The notes below the pieces were generated by a model that was not told the origin of the DNA, made no database searches, and saw only the letters and a list, made by a program, of their open reading frames with translations. The position numbers and the translations under genes were made by a program. Positions 8,194-16,794 of a DNA stretch of 64,000 nucleotides are shown piece by piece (the stretch's first letter is position 1; the number at the start of each line of letters is the position of its first letter). Origin of the DNA: Thermogladius calderae 1633 (lineage in GTDB: Archaea > Thermoproteota > Thermoprotei_A > Sulfolobales > Desulfurococcaceae); the NCBI RefSeq assembly GCF_000264495.1, contig NC_017954.1, forward strand, positions 558,001 to 622,000, given 5' to 3'.

Positions 8194-8500
8194 CACGGTA
8201 AGAGACCAGCTCAAGACTCCCCCAAGAGCTTCGTGAACTCACCTCTCTCTTGCCGTGCTGTCCCCGACGTAGAGGGCACCACTTTGGGTTACCCAGCAAC
8301 GAATTATGGTACGAGAAGTCTCAGGAAAACACGTCAGACATGCTGAGGCGATAGTAAGGCTTACGAGGTACGCCTTATACGCAAACGCGATCCCCACGTT
8401 ACCCTCAGGGTTATAGGTAGCTAAGTCTCGCCGGCTAGAATTAGACAAAAATTTGACTTAAATACCTTCTATGTACCATGCTGTAAATGGATGACCTGGC
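8194..8500. other. Spacer upstream of the Argonaute gene
   Basis: This 307-base stretch holds no convincing gene. A 36-codon open frame (plus strand, 8306-8416) has protein-like composition and may be the remnant of a lost gene. The end of the spacer carries the Argonaute promoter. The spacer is less GC-rich toward its right side, matching the island that follows. Confidence 0.5.
8450..8468 (+). promoter_or_regulatory. TATA box of the Argonaute gene
   Basis: An A/T-rich stretch, aaaaatttgacttaaatacc, contains the box A match cttaaata at about 8457-8464. Transcription would begin near 8485, leaving a leader of about 15 bases before the ATG at 8501. Confidence 0.55.
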
Positions 8501-10942
8501 ATGGGGACCGAGCCTCATCAAGGTTCGGGACCTCGTGTTAACGTGTTTAGGGTCGACTTGGAGACTATCCGGGGTGAGCTTGAGGGTAGTCCTTCGATTA
8601 ACGTGTATGGGCTAGCATTCAAGGAGCCTATTAGAGAGGATGATCCCTGTATTCAGGCTTTGGAAAATATCGGTTACTACGATGGTGGTAGTAGGCGTCT
8701 CTACACCACTAGGCCTATAGGCGATCTTCCAGAGCCTTGTAGGGATAGCGTATCTCTAGGCTCGCACAAGGCTGTGACTCTTAAGGAAGTCCCCGTCGAC
8801 GGTATACGCAGTATTATCAAGGTCTATGTCAGGGATAAGGTTCTACGCGGTTCTAGAGCGGTACTTGAAGAAAGTGATGAAGTCGGAGGGATCCTCGACG
8901 AAGTCTTAAAGGGGCTTACTAGCAAGGGGTATAGGAATGTTAGGAGGTCAAGAAGCGTCTTCCATGTTGGCAGGTGGAATGCTAGGCTCACCGTTGATAG
9001 TAATGATGTCTACGTCTTCTGGTTTAACGACGAGCTATTCGTGGCCTTAAACGTGGGTCTCGACATAGACTACAACGGTAACCTATGGGACCACATGGCT
9101 GAGAGGAGCCTGGATAAGCTAAGGAGCCTAGTGGAACACGTCAGGTGCAGGTACATACTAGATATCGCTAGGGGTAGACCCGGAACTTATGTTGTAGCAA
9201 ACGTCATTGACAGGAGCTCCTACGAGGAGAAGAGCCCTCCGATGGGGTACGAGGAGCTGGTAAAATACCCCGTCGTGAAGGCCCGAGAGGAGGGTTTAGA
9301 GACCAGGTTTGAACGGCTCATGAAGAAGCTCGTCGGGGAGGTTGATCCAAACCAGCCGGTACTGGAGGCAACTAGAGCCGGTAAGATGGGGAGGAGGCCA
9401 GTCTACATACCAGCACAGTACTGTATTCCCGTATACGACCCGAGATTAGCTGAAAAGCACGAGGACAGGGCCTTAGCTAAACTCAGGGAGCTCGTAAACA
9501 GTATAGGCTATAAGGGTAAGCTGATCAACGCGATAGCCAGGAGCTTGGGATACCTCTCGGAAGCCACTCACTTGAACATAGAGAGGATAGAGGGCGAAAA
9601 GCCCCTTAAAGTCGAACTAGTTGAGGTAGAGTATAACGGTGGCAAGCCAAGTATCATAAATAGATCCAAGCGCGAAGTCTCGTTCACAGCCGACGTGATG
9701 AAACCGCTACGACTAATAAGTATTGTTAAGGAAGTCGAAGAGGGTAGGAGAGTAAAGATCGAGATACCGGTACCCAACTATGTACCGGCAACCCTACGGG
9801 AGCTCGATGAACTCCAGCTACTAGTACTGGTTGAGGATGGGCTAGACCCCCTCTCATTCGAGATCATGGACGTCGTAGTTGAGAACGTTACGAGGTTATA
9901 CGAGATAGTTAGGGAGGTCTACGAGCCCCTTAAAATCAAACTACCAAAGCTGAGGGTCCACAGACAGCCCATCTTGTTCACTCACGGTGATTATAGCAAC
10001 GTGTTGAAGGAAGTCAGGAAAGTAACTGGCGGAAAGCTGGCCTTTGCCTTTATACTAGGTGAGCGTCCGGCTGACGACGAGGAGGACTACTATAGGCCTC
10101 TCAAGAAGGTGTTATTTAAGGGGAATGTTATAAGCCAGAATATCGATGTGAGGAAATACGTATCCGACGGTAGGGTTGACAAGAGAATCCTCATGCCAGC
10201 GATCTCCAACATGTTCTACGATATGCTCGGTAAGCTCGGAGTAAAGTACCTCACGTTAAGCAAGTCTACAGATTACGATCTGATCATAGGTGTTGACGTC
10301 GGCCACGGGGAGGTTGAGGGGTCTAGAATCGTAGGCTCTGTAGTGTTGTTCGACAAGATGGGCCGTCTAATGAACTTGGTTCCGGTGTACGGGCTCGGAT
10401 ACCCTGGTAGGGAGACAGCTAGGATAGGGGATCTACTAGAGCAGATCGAGTACGAAAATTACGCTGAACTCAAGGGGAAGAGAATCCTAGTACTGAGAGA
10501 CGGTCGTTTAACCAAAGAGGAGGTAACCCAGCTGGCAGACATATCGAGGACAAAAGACTGCACGATAGAAGTAATAAATGTCAAGAAGAGGACTCCGTTC
10601 CAGCAGTTGTCGGATAGTCGAGTCGCATGGTTCGTTGACATAGGGGATGCCTATCTGCTGAAGACTCATATGCTGAAGAGGGACATGCTACCAAGGCCTA
10701 TTAAGATCGACAAGGTGAAGTACGTGTTCGCGAAGGGTACAGTGAGAGAGGAGCGGGTGTCGGTGGACGACCTGAGGCTACTCAGGGGGCTCTCCCACCT
10801 GAACTACTCGACGATAGAGGGCGAGACCGGGCTCAGGCTACCAGCCCCGGTACACTACGCTGATAAACTCCTCGACGCGTTGAGGAGTGGGTGGGAGATC
10901 GAGAGGAGGTATCTGAGAGACGGCCTACTCTACTTCCTCTAA
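8501..10942 (+). CDS. Prokaryotic Argonaute (long type, predicted catalytically active)
   Basis: This 813-residue protein has the length of a full N-PAZ-MID-PIWI Argonaute (characterised thermophilic ones have roughly 685-770). The MID domain shows a 5'-guide pocket pattern near residues 530-575 (YYRPLKK, then ISQN, then MFYDMLGKLG). The PIWI domain carries a complete DEDD tetrad: D599 in IGVDVG, probable glutamate finger E638 in GRETAR, D667 in VLRDGR and D788 in PAPVHYADK. Argonautes use short guides to bind or cut nucleic acid and serve in defence against plasmids and viruses or in chromosome segregation. The gene lies directly before a helicase gene on the same strand (110-base gap). Its third-position base use is richer in A/T than that of its flanks. 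Guide and target type (DNA or RNA) cannot be predicted here. Confidence 0.95.
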   Translation: MGTEPHQGSGPRVNVFRVDLETIRGELEGSPSINVYGLAFKEPIREDDPCIQALENIGYYDGGSRRLYTTRPIGDLPEPCRDSVSLGSHKAVTLKEVPVDGIRSIIKVYVRDKVLRGSRAVLEESDEVGGILDEVLKGLTSKGYRNVRRSRSVFHVGRWNARLTVDSNDVYVFWFNDELFVALNVGLDIDYNGNLWDHMAERSLDKLRSLVEHVRCRYILDIARGRPGTYVVANVIDRSSYEEKSPPMGYEELVKYPVVKAREEGLETRFERLMKKLVGEVDPNQPVLEATRAGKMGRRPVYIPAQYCIPVYDPRLAEKHEDRALAKLRELVNSIGYKGKLINAIARSLGYLSEATHLNIERIEGEKPLKVELVEVEYNGGKPSIINRSKREVSFTADVMKPLRLISIVKEVEEGRRVKIEIPVPNYVPATLRELDELQLLVLVEDGLDPLSFEIMDVVVENVTRLYEIVREVYEPLKIKLPKLRVHRQPILFTHGDYSNVLKEVRKVTGGKLAFAFILGERPADDEEDYYRPLKKVLFKGNVISQNIDVRKYVSDGRVDKRILMPAISNMFYDMLGKLGVKYLTLSKSTDYDLIIGVDVGHGEVEGSRIVGSVVLFDKMGRLMNLVPVYGLGYPGRETARIGDLLEQIEYENYAELKGKRILVLRDGRLTKEEVTQLADISRTKDCTIEVINVKKRTPFQQLSDSRVAWFVDIGDAYLLKTHMLKRDMLPRPIKIDKVKYVFAKGTVREERVSVDDLRLLRGLSHLNYSTIEGETGLRLPAPVHYADKLLDALRSGWEIERRYLRDGLLYFL

Positions 10943-11051
10943 CTACACCATTTATAACGGTTCCGCTAGCCCATGTCGTGGGTTTAGCTTGTGGTGGGTT
11001 TCGGTGAGTGTTGTGATTGGTAGCTAGCACTTTCATGTACTTCAACAGGTC

Positions 11052-13883
11052 GTGTCTACGGGCTTCTCGTCGTTAAAGAGTATTGACAAGGCTATTCCAC
11101 GTGTAATCCTGTTCGATGCGCTACCAGTAGCAACAATGGCCTTAATATTATTGGCGTACATTATGTTCCTAGTAGTGTTTGCTATTTGCTATAGGTACTC
11201 TCACGATACAAAGCTGGTGGAAAGAGGTGTTCACTTAGTGGGTTCAGGTGACCTTCTACACAACGTTAGATCCAGTGTTTGGGCTATCTTGGGCGGTTTA
11301 GACGATTGTGGTGTTAACGTGGTCAACTCCATGTGCTTGCGTGGTGTTAGCGTTAGACTTCTCCTCCCCAACAGTACCCCGTGGGAGCTTATCGGTAGAC
11401 TAGGCTCGTGTGTCGAGGTTAGGTTTTACAGTGGCCTCTTGGGCGCTAGGGGTCTGTGGGTTGTTGATGGTAAAGCCTATAGGGGACCTTGTAGGCTGAC
11501 ATGTGATGTTGTATCCAGGCCCATCGCTCTACGCGAGCTACCCAGCGGTTTAGAGAGATTTGAAAGGTTGTGGGGCAGGGCTAGAGCCAACACTCAGGGT
11601 TACGTGGAGGTGGCCGAGCCTAGGTTTGGAGCCTGTATACGCTCTAACCTCGAGTACGCCACGCTAACGCTGGAGCCCTACGTGAGACCCCTCCTCAACG
11701 TCGTCGAGGATTTAACGCTTAGACTTAGGGGTGGATTGGTTAGACTACTTAGGGGCTCCTGGTACCCTTTCACATTGTTGAATCCCAGGCTTCAGCAACT
11801 CCTCAAGAAGAAGGGCTTCAAGGAGCCTACGCCTATACAAGTACTAGCGATACCGAGAGTTCTAGCTGGTAGAAACCTTCTAGTTGTAGCCCCGACTGGG
11901 TCCGGTAAAACGGAGAGCGTCCTACTACCCGTTATCAGTAAACTCCTAGACGAACGCGAGAGGAGGGGCGGTCTAGTGGGGGTGAAAGTCCTCTACGTAA
12001 CACCCATGAGAGCCCTATGCCACGATATAGCTGAGAGGATTAGAGGCTTAACCCGCCCACTCTTCGATGGCTCCTCGGATCCCGTCGGGGAGTGGCATAG
12101 CGACGTGGATAGAGATGTTAAGGATGAGATTTGTACAACGCCACCACTCATCCTGGTTACAACACCTGAATCGCTGGAGCTGATCCTAGACACTAGGCCC
12201 GAATGCTGGAAGCGCCTGGCTAACGTTGACTACGTTGTAGTAGACGAGGTACACGAGGTTATAAGCGGTAAGAGGGGCGAGCAGATTTTAATCCTACTAG
12301 AGAGGCTTAGGAGGCTAACCGGAGGGAGGATCCAGCGACTCTTCATATCAGCAACACTTCCAAACCCAGACCTCATAGCTAGACTCCTGGGGGGTAGTGA
12401 TGGCCCTGTTGAGGTGGTGAGAGACCCCAGGAGTAGAGTGGTGGAGGCTAGAATGATCATGGTTGGTGATGATGAGGAGCTTGTAACAGCCTTAGTGAAC
12501 GCTATAGGGGATGATAAGGGTTACCTCGTATTCGTTAACACTAGAGCGCTAGCGGAGCTACTGCACCATAAACTCAACAAGAAGGGAGTTAAGGACATAG
12601 GCGTGCACCACGGTTCTGTAGCTCCCGCAATAAGAAGGGAGCTGGAGAGGATGTTTAGAGAGGGAAGGCTCAGGGGCTTAGTGGCTACGAGGACTCTGGA
12701 ACTAGGCGTAGACATCGGCTCGGCAGAAAAGGTGGCTCTTCTGGGGTCGCCTAGGCTTCCCGAGTACTTCGCGCAGAGGGTGGGCAGGAGCTCTCACAAG
12801 CCGCACACTGTGTCCAAGGTGGCTCTTATAGCGTTGGATGCTACGGATGTACTCGAGCTCATAGCCATAATGAGCATGCTTAGTAGGAGGAGACTGGTAG
12901 GCTACGAAGTCTACACGCCATCGCTGGACGTGATAGCTAGGGAGATCCTGGCTGAGACCTACAGATCGGGGGGTAGAGGGGTGGGGGTATCGGAGGTTAG
13001 AGAGCTACTAAGGCTAGCCTTCCCCTATACCGCCGACCTCGATGAGGGGTTGGAGGAGCTGATTGAAGAACTCGCAGATAAGGGCCTACTGAAGCGAGCT
13101 GGTGACAGGCTACTGCTAGGCGACGAATTTAGACGAGTGTGGGACAGGAGAGCTTGGAAGAGCTTCTTCTCCTTCATACCACCGAGAGAGGAGGTGAAGA
13201 TCGTAGATATGAGTGGGAACGAGGTAGGAGCCGTGGACGTCGCCAACCTTGTCTTCATAAGACCCGGCAGCGTGATTAGACTAGCTGGTAGAGTATGGCG
13301 GGTCGTCGATATCAAGCCCGAGAAATCCGGGAGAAGGGAGATCAGAGTCGTAGCTACCGATACCGACGAGTTCACGATACCGATTTGGAAGAGCGGCGGT
13401 ATACCGGTTCACGCCAGCGTCGCAGTCGAAGTCTACAGGTTACTAGGAAGGCTGAGTGAGCTCGGGGAGAGGAGGGTCGCCAGGTTCGGTAGTTTAAGGG
13501 TGGAGCTAGACGACAGTATTAGGGGCTTGCTGAGAGAGCTCTCTAAGGTGAAGCACTACGTAGCCCCCGGATATAGGACGATGGTGGTCGATAGGATAGC
13601 CTCTAGGGTGTTTAAGGTTAAACCGAGGAAGCTCGGCCTTACTAGGGGGTACGATCTAGTCGTGACAACCATGCTTTACCCGTTTGGAAGCAAAATCTCC
13701 AATACGATAACATCGATACTACTCGCTGGGAGCAGGAGGGATGAGGTCGTGTACGTGTTACCCAAGCCGTACGGGATACTAGTAGTCCATAAGCCAAGCC
13801 TAGACGTAGTCAAATACCTACTAAACGTTGACCAAAGGGAGATAAAGGAGTCGATCAAAACTCACCCTATATGCTGGTTGTAG
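11052..13883 (+). CDS. Membrane-anchored Lhr-type SF2 helicase with a degenerate PLD-like N-terminal region
   Basis: Residues about 24-47 form one strong membrane helix. Residues about 60-150 look like a phospholipase-D-fold unit (RGVSVRLLLP, then LWVVDGKAYRG), but the HxK is replaced, so no nuclease activity is expected. From about residue 240 the protein is an Lhr-family helicase: FKEPTPIQ, Walker A APTGSGKT (K286), DEVH box at 398-401, SATLPNP, GVHHGS, and QRVGRSSH (motif VI). A winged-helix region and Lhr accessory domain follow. Lhr enzymes translocate 3' to 5' on single-stranded DNA and unwind DNA or DNA-RNA hybrids. The stop at 13883 cuts the usual end, which continues in another frame. 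The start is GTG 11052. It probably supplies or removes strands for the Argonaute next to it; that is inference. Confidence 0.88.
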   Translation: MSTGFSSLKSIDKAIPRVILFDALPVATMALILLAYIMFLVVFAICYRYSHDTKLVERGVHLVGSGDLLHNVRSSVWAILGGLDDCGVNVVNSMCLRGVSVRLLLPNSTPWELIGRLGSCVEVRFYSGLLGARGLWVVDGKAYRGPCRLTCDVVSRPIALRELPSGLERFERLWGRARANTQGYVEVAEPRFGACIRSNLEYATLTLEPYVRPLLNVVEDLTLRLRGGLVRLLRGSWYPFTLLNPRLQQLLKKKGFKEPTPIQVLAIPRVLAGRNLLVVAPTGSGKTESVLLPVISKLLDERERRGGLVGVKVLYVTPMRALCHDIAERIRGLTRPLFDGSSDPVGEWHSDVDRDVKDEICTTPPLILVTTPESLELILDTRPECWKRLANVDYVVVDEVHEVISGKRGEQILILLERLRRLTGGRIQRLFISATLPNPDLIARLLGGSDGPVEVVRDPRSRVVEARMIMVGDDEELVTALVNAIGDDKGYLVFVNTRALAELLHHKLNKKGVKDIGVHHGSVAPAIRRELERMFREGRLRGLVATRTLELGVDIGSAEKVALLGSPRLPEYFAQRVGRSSHKPHTVSKVALIALDATDVLELIAIMSMLSRRRLVGYEVYTPSLDVIAREILAETYRSGGRGVGVSEVRELLRLAFPYTADLDEGLEELIEELADKGLLKRAGDRLLLGDEFRRVWDRRAWKSFFSFIPPREEVKIVDMSGNEVGAVDVANLVFIRPGSVIRLAGRVWRVVDIKPEKSGRREIRVVATDTDEFTIPIWKSGGIPVHASVAVEVYRLLGRLSELGERRVARFGSLRVELDDSIRGLLRELSKVKHYVAPGYRTMVVDRIASRVFKVKPRKLGLTRGYDLVVTTMLYPFGSKISNTITSILLAGSRRDEVVYVLPKPYGILVVHKPSLDVVKYLLNVDQREIKESIKTHPICWL

Positions 13884-14134
13884 CCTACGAGATAGCTAGA
13901 AGCCTAGGGTACAGGTGGCTGCCGAATATCAGGCGGTGGGGTAGTCTCCTAGCGGAGGAGACCCTAAAACAGGCTGAGAGGAGATTCTACGATACGAGGG
14001 AGACGTTGAAGCTCATAGAGAAGCTTAGAAGGGGATGTGTAAGGGTCGTGGAGAGGAGGGTTGTGGATGTAAGTGGGGTACACCCGTTAACCTTAGCATT
14101 CTACGGGGATGTACTAGGAAAAATGCTGGGGTAG
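13862..14134 (+). pseudogene. C-terminal continuation of the Lhr-type helicase in another frame
   Basis: Frame 2 is open before the ATG at 13871 and reads directly on from the helicase. The product (87 residues from the ATG) has helices such as AYEIARSLGYRWLP and ends with LIEKLRRGCVRVVE and VSGVHPLTLAFYG. This resembles the very C-terminus of Lhr proteins, where a KLRxGxIxVV segment precedes the end. The two frames overlap from about 13862 to 13883. One indel near 13866 would join them into a protein of about 1,025 residues. It could alternatively be a small separate gene translated by coupling from ATG 13871. Confidence 0.6.
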
Positions 14135-14414
14135 CCTAGCGGCTGTCTACGCTGGGTTAGCGCACCGCCAGCCTGGGGCCGCGCGCCCGTCTGGCCAGTA
14201 TTCCCTGATTACCCTGTTGCGCTCTCTACTGGTGGCTACAACCCTAGACATTCAAAGCTCTGGGTATAACCGATGTATCGATGTCTGCGGGTCTTCCCTC
14301 AGCCCCTCAAGGCAAGAGCTGAATGCCGGCCCGCCGCCAGGGGTTGGGTATTTATCCTTATGCTCCGAATGCTCCGAGTTTAAAGATGACCCGTGGGCTC
14401 GAAGGGTTTGGAGA
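14135..14414. other. Spacer with a promoter for the glycosylase gene
   Basis: The first 80 bases are GC-rich (about 14150-14195) and without coding look. The rest could be read as an in-frame extension of the next gene from 14217, but that extension has no family resemblance. A TATA-like gggtatttatcc at about 14343-14354 lies some 65 bases before the chosen start. Confidence 0.45.
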
Positions 14415-15131
14415 GTGCGGTTCTTCGACCCGGGGTTCAGCGATAGGGTTCGGGCGTTCCGGGAGGCTGTTGTCGAGTGGTACAGGAGCCACGGGGATAA
14501 GAGCCTGCCTTGGAGAGCCGCGAGGGACCCGTGGCACGTGCTCGTAGCGGTCTTCCTCCTGAGGAGGACGTCCAAGAGCAAGGTCGTTAAGGTCTACGAG
14601 GAGTTCCTGAGACGGTACCCCAGCCCGGGGGCCCTCTTGTCCGCTGGCGAGGACGAGGTGAGGGAGCTCATACGGCCCCTGGGCTTGGAGCACGCGAGGG
14701 CCAGGCAACTCAAGGAGCTGGCCGAGCAAATCGAGAGGAGGTTCGGGGGTAGTGTCCCCTGTAGCAGGGATGAGCTCAAGGAGCTCAAAGGCGTGGGGGA
14801 CTACGCCGCGTCGGAGGTCCTGCTAGCGGCCTGCGGCAGGCCGGAGCCCCTCTTTGACACGAACATGATAAGGGTTATCGAGAGGGTGTTCGGCGTCAGG
14901 TCGACCAGGAGGAGGCCGCACAGGGACCCCCGGCTCTGGGAGTTCGCCAGAGCCCTAGTGCCCAGCGACCCGCAGCTGGCCAGGGAGTTCAACTACGGGG
15001 TTTTCGACATAGCGAGAAAGTACTGCAGAGCCCGAAGCCCCAAGTGCGCAGGGTGCCCCCTCACACACGTATGCGACTACTACTCGAGGCTCGAGGGGTC
15101 ACATCAAGCCCCGCGGCCCAGCGGGCCGTAG
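14415..15131 (+). CDS. HhH-GPD DNA glycosylase with Fe-S cluster, Mig/MutY type
   Basis: The core reads FREAVVEWY, then LPWRAARDPWHVLVAVFLLRRT, then the helix-hairpin-helix LKGVGDYAASEVLLAA and the catalytic aspartate in LFDTNMIRV. A [4Fe-4S] loop follows: Cys-x6-Cys-x2-Cys-x5-Cys (CRARSPKCAGCPLTHVC). The tyrosine in GVGDY, at the place of the EndoIII lysine, is the Mig (G:T mismatch thymine glycosylase) pattern; MutY has serine there. It starts base-excision repair of deaminated 5-methylcytosine or oxidised pairs. I start at GTG 14415 (239 residues, close to Mig size); the longer frame from 14217 adds 66 residues without family character. It lies next to the Argonaute island and near a DNA methyltransferase. 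Confidence 0.85.
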   Translation: MRFFDPGFSDRVRAFREAVVEWYRSHGDKSLPWRAARDPWHVLVAVFLLRRTSKSKVVKVYEEFLRRYPSPGALLSAGEDEVRELIRPLGLEHARARQLKELAEQIERRFGGSVPCSRDELKELKGVGDYAASEVLLAACGRPEPLFDTNMIRVIERVFGVRSTRRRPHRDPRLWEFARALVPSDPQLAREFNYGVFDIARKYCRARSPKCAGCPLTHVCDYYSRLEGSHQAPRPSGP

Positions 15132-15675
15132 GGCCTCGGGAAGCCCCCAGAACGCCGACCCGTTGCTCTTCACGAAGCCCCCTCACGAGCATAGCCAGTA
15201 GACGCCCGTTCCCCAACCTCCACGAACCGCGGGGCAGCCACGCGCCCACAAATGTACTCGCAGGGCCCACCCAAGAAGGCCCACTTCCCGTTCACTAAAA
15301 ATCTCCCATAGATCAACTTGAACGAAGCAGGCAGTTATACTAGGCGGCTTGCCGACTGTTTGAGGCTCCCTGGGATCGCCCACTCGACCCATCATAACCC
15401 GGCTTAAGCCTCTCCACGACCCCTAATGCCAGCCCCAGACACGAACCTCGGCGCGTAGCCTGCTGGCGGGTACTTCATGGCAAACATCAGTAGCGGGTTT
15501 ATCGAGCCGCAAGTACACCATGGCTCGTCGATATTGCAGGACTTCTCTACGGCAACCCAGCAGAGGAAAAGGGTGGGAGAAGGGGATCGTCATAAAACTA
15601 TTTGGGCGCCAAATCCAGCTACTCACACGGACATGGCTTTATTCTGCGGGAGGGTCACTCGATGTATTTGAGGTT
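15132..15675. other. Gene-poor 544-base stretch
   Basis: No gene could be supported. Short frames exist on both strands (for example minus 15183-15395 and plus 15477-15771) but none resembles a family, and they contradict each other. A minus-strand 42-codon frame near 15175-15300 (from a GTG, containing FLGGPC and GRVAAPRFVEVGE) has protein-like composition and may be a remnant. I see this as a degraded insertion region between the glycosylase and the HExxH protein. Confidence 0.45.
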
Positions 15676-16728
15676 CTACGGTGTTGGGTACTGCGGCCTC
15701 ACCCATGTAGTGCCGTCGCAGGGAGCCCAGACCTCGTACAGGCCGCAGTCACTAGGGCTGAGACTGTGTGAGGGCCTTCTACCCCTGTAGTCGAGTGGCG
15801 GCTCTTCCGATATTTCAACGATTCTAATTCGAACGCCGGACCACTCAATGAAAAGTCTGTCGGGACGAACAATTATGTGGTAACGTAGTTTCCAACTCTT
15901 GTAGTATTCGATTAATACTAAGTCTAGGCCGTGGCATCTGGGCTTTACCAGCGGTAGCCTGACGTATTTGACGAAGTCCCTATATCCCGGCATCTGGTAG
16001 TGGTGGTAGGCGATTCTGAGTATCGTGAGGTAGCTGGCGAGGAAGGACTCTATCGTTGCGGGTTTGTAGGCGTGCCCTCGCCGCATCTGTTCTTTGTCAA
16101 ATATGTACCTCTTGAACGCCTCGTATAGCCCCAGGGCTGTCGCCTCCCCCTCGTCCATTATACCCCCTACACAGTGCGCTCTTTCGTGTACCTGGAGGTA
16201 GGCCAGCGCCGTCTCCTCTGTCGCTTGGTAAACATTCTTAACTAGGTCTCTGAGAAGGGGTTCCCTCAGCCACTCCTCACGATCGCGTGATTTATCTATT
16301 TTCAGGCACTGCTTGAAAATGAATGCCAGGTTGTTGAGGGCGTGTTTCCTCACCCAGCTCCTTATCCTGTCGATATTGTAGTAGACAGCAGGCGCGTCCG
16401 CGCGTGCTGAGGACCCTTCAGAGCACGGGGTTTGCGAGCAGACGGCTAGAGTCTCCGTGCAAGCTATACTACCCCACCTAAGGACGTCACAGCTACCTTC
16501 GACAACCCTGACCTCCCGCAGTCTCTCCAGCGAGCGATATATGTCCTCGCCTACAGAGCCGAGTTCTCCTTCATCCAGCGGGCGGCGCTCCTCCTCGCCC
16601 ACGGAGCCTGGGACGCCTTCAATCTCGTAGCAGAGGCCTTCCAAATCCGAGAAATCCATGCCCTCAGGTAGCGGAGGCCCCTCTCCAGGCCCCTCAACCT
16701 CACACCAAGCACGGCACCTACCCGACAT
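15676..16728 (-). CDS. Unrecognised protein with an HExxH metallopeptidase-like motif
   Basis: From ATG 16728 the product has 350 residues. The first 125 are acidic and Gly/Pro-rich. The middle holds VHERAH (about residue 190), followed 11 residues later by DEGEAT. The HExxH plus downstream glutamate is the arrangement of gluzincin zinc peptidases. The rest is basic and rich in Tyr and Arg (FLASYLTILRIAYHHYQ). No membrane segment is seen. The gene is flanked by gene-poor DNA on both sides, suggesting an acquired gene. A longer start at 16794 is possible. The peptidase idea rests only on the motif. Confidence 0.55.
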   Translation of the reverse strand: MSGRCRAWCEVEGPGEGPPLPEGMDFSDLEGLCYEIEGVPGSVGEEERRPLDEGELGSVGEDIYRSLERLREVRVVEGSCDVLRWGSIACTETLAVCSQTPCSEGSSARADAPAVYYNIDRIRSWVRKHALNNLAFIFKQCLKIDKSRDREEWLREPLLRDLVKNVYQATEETALAYLQVHERAHCVGGIMDEGEATALGLYEAFKRYIFDKEQMRRGHAYKPATIESFLASYLTILRIAYHHYQMPGYRDFVKYVRLPLVKPRCHGLDLVLIEYYKSWKLRYHIIVRPDRLFIEWSGVRIRIVEISEEPPLDYRGRRPSHSLSPSDCGLYEVWAPCDGTTWVRPQYPTP

Positions 16729-16794
16729 CCCGCGGCCCCCGAAAAGTATTCCAGCCCTAAAGGAAATAAAATTTGCTAGACCGCCGAGAAGCAC

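Noticed and set aside
8306-8416. Plus-strand 36-codon frame with protein-like composition
   Set aside because: Too short and without family resemblance to call a gene; mentioned in the spacer entry as a possible remnant.
8239-8448. Minus-strand open frame of 69 codons before the Argonaute gene
   Set aside because: No motif, no promoter or ribosome-binding site. It runs opposite to a more protein-like short frame and is likely chance.
14217-14414. 66-codon extension of the glycosylase
   Set aside because: Composition unlike the family and overlapping a TATA-like element. GTG 14415 gives the expected size.
15477-15790. Three overlapping plus-strand frames (15477, 15520, 15602)
   Set aside because: They contradict each other and partly lie antisense to the HExxH gene. 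None has family motifs.
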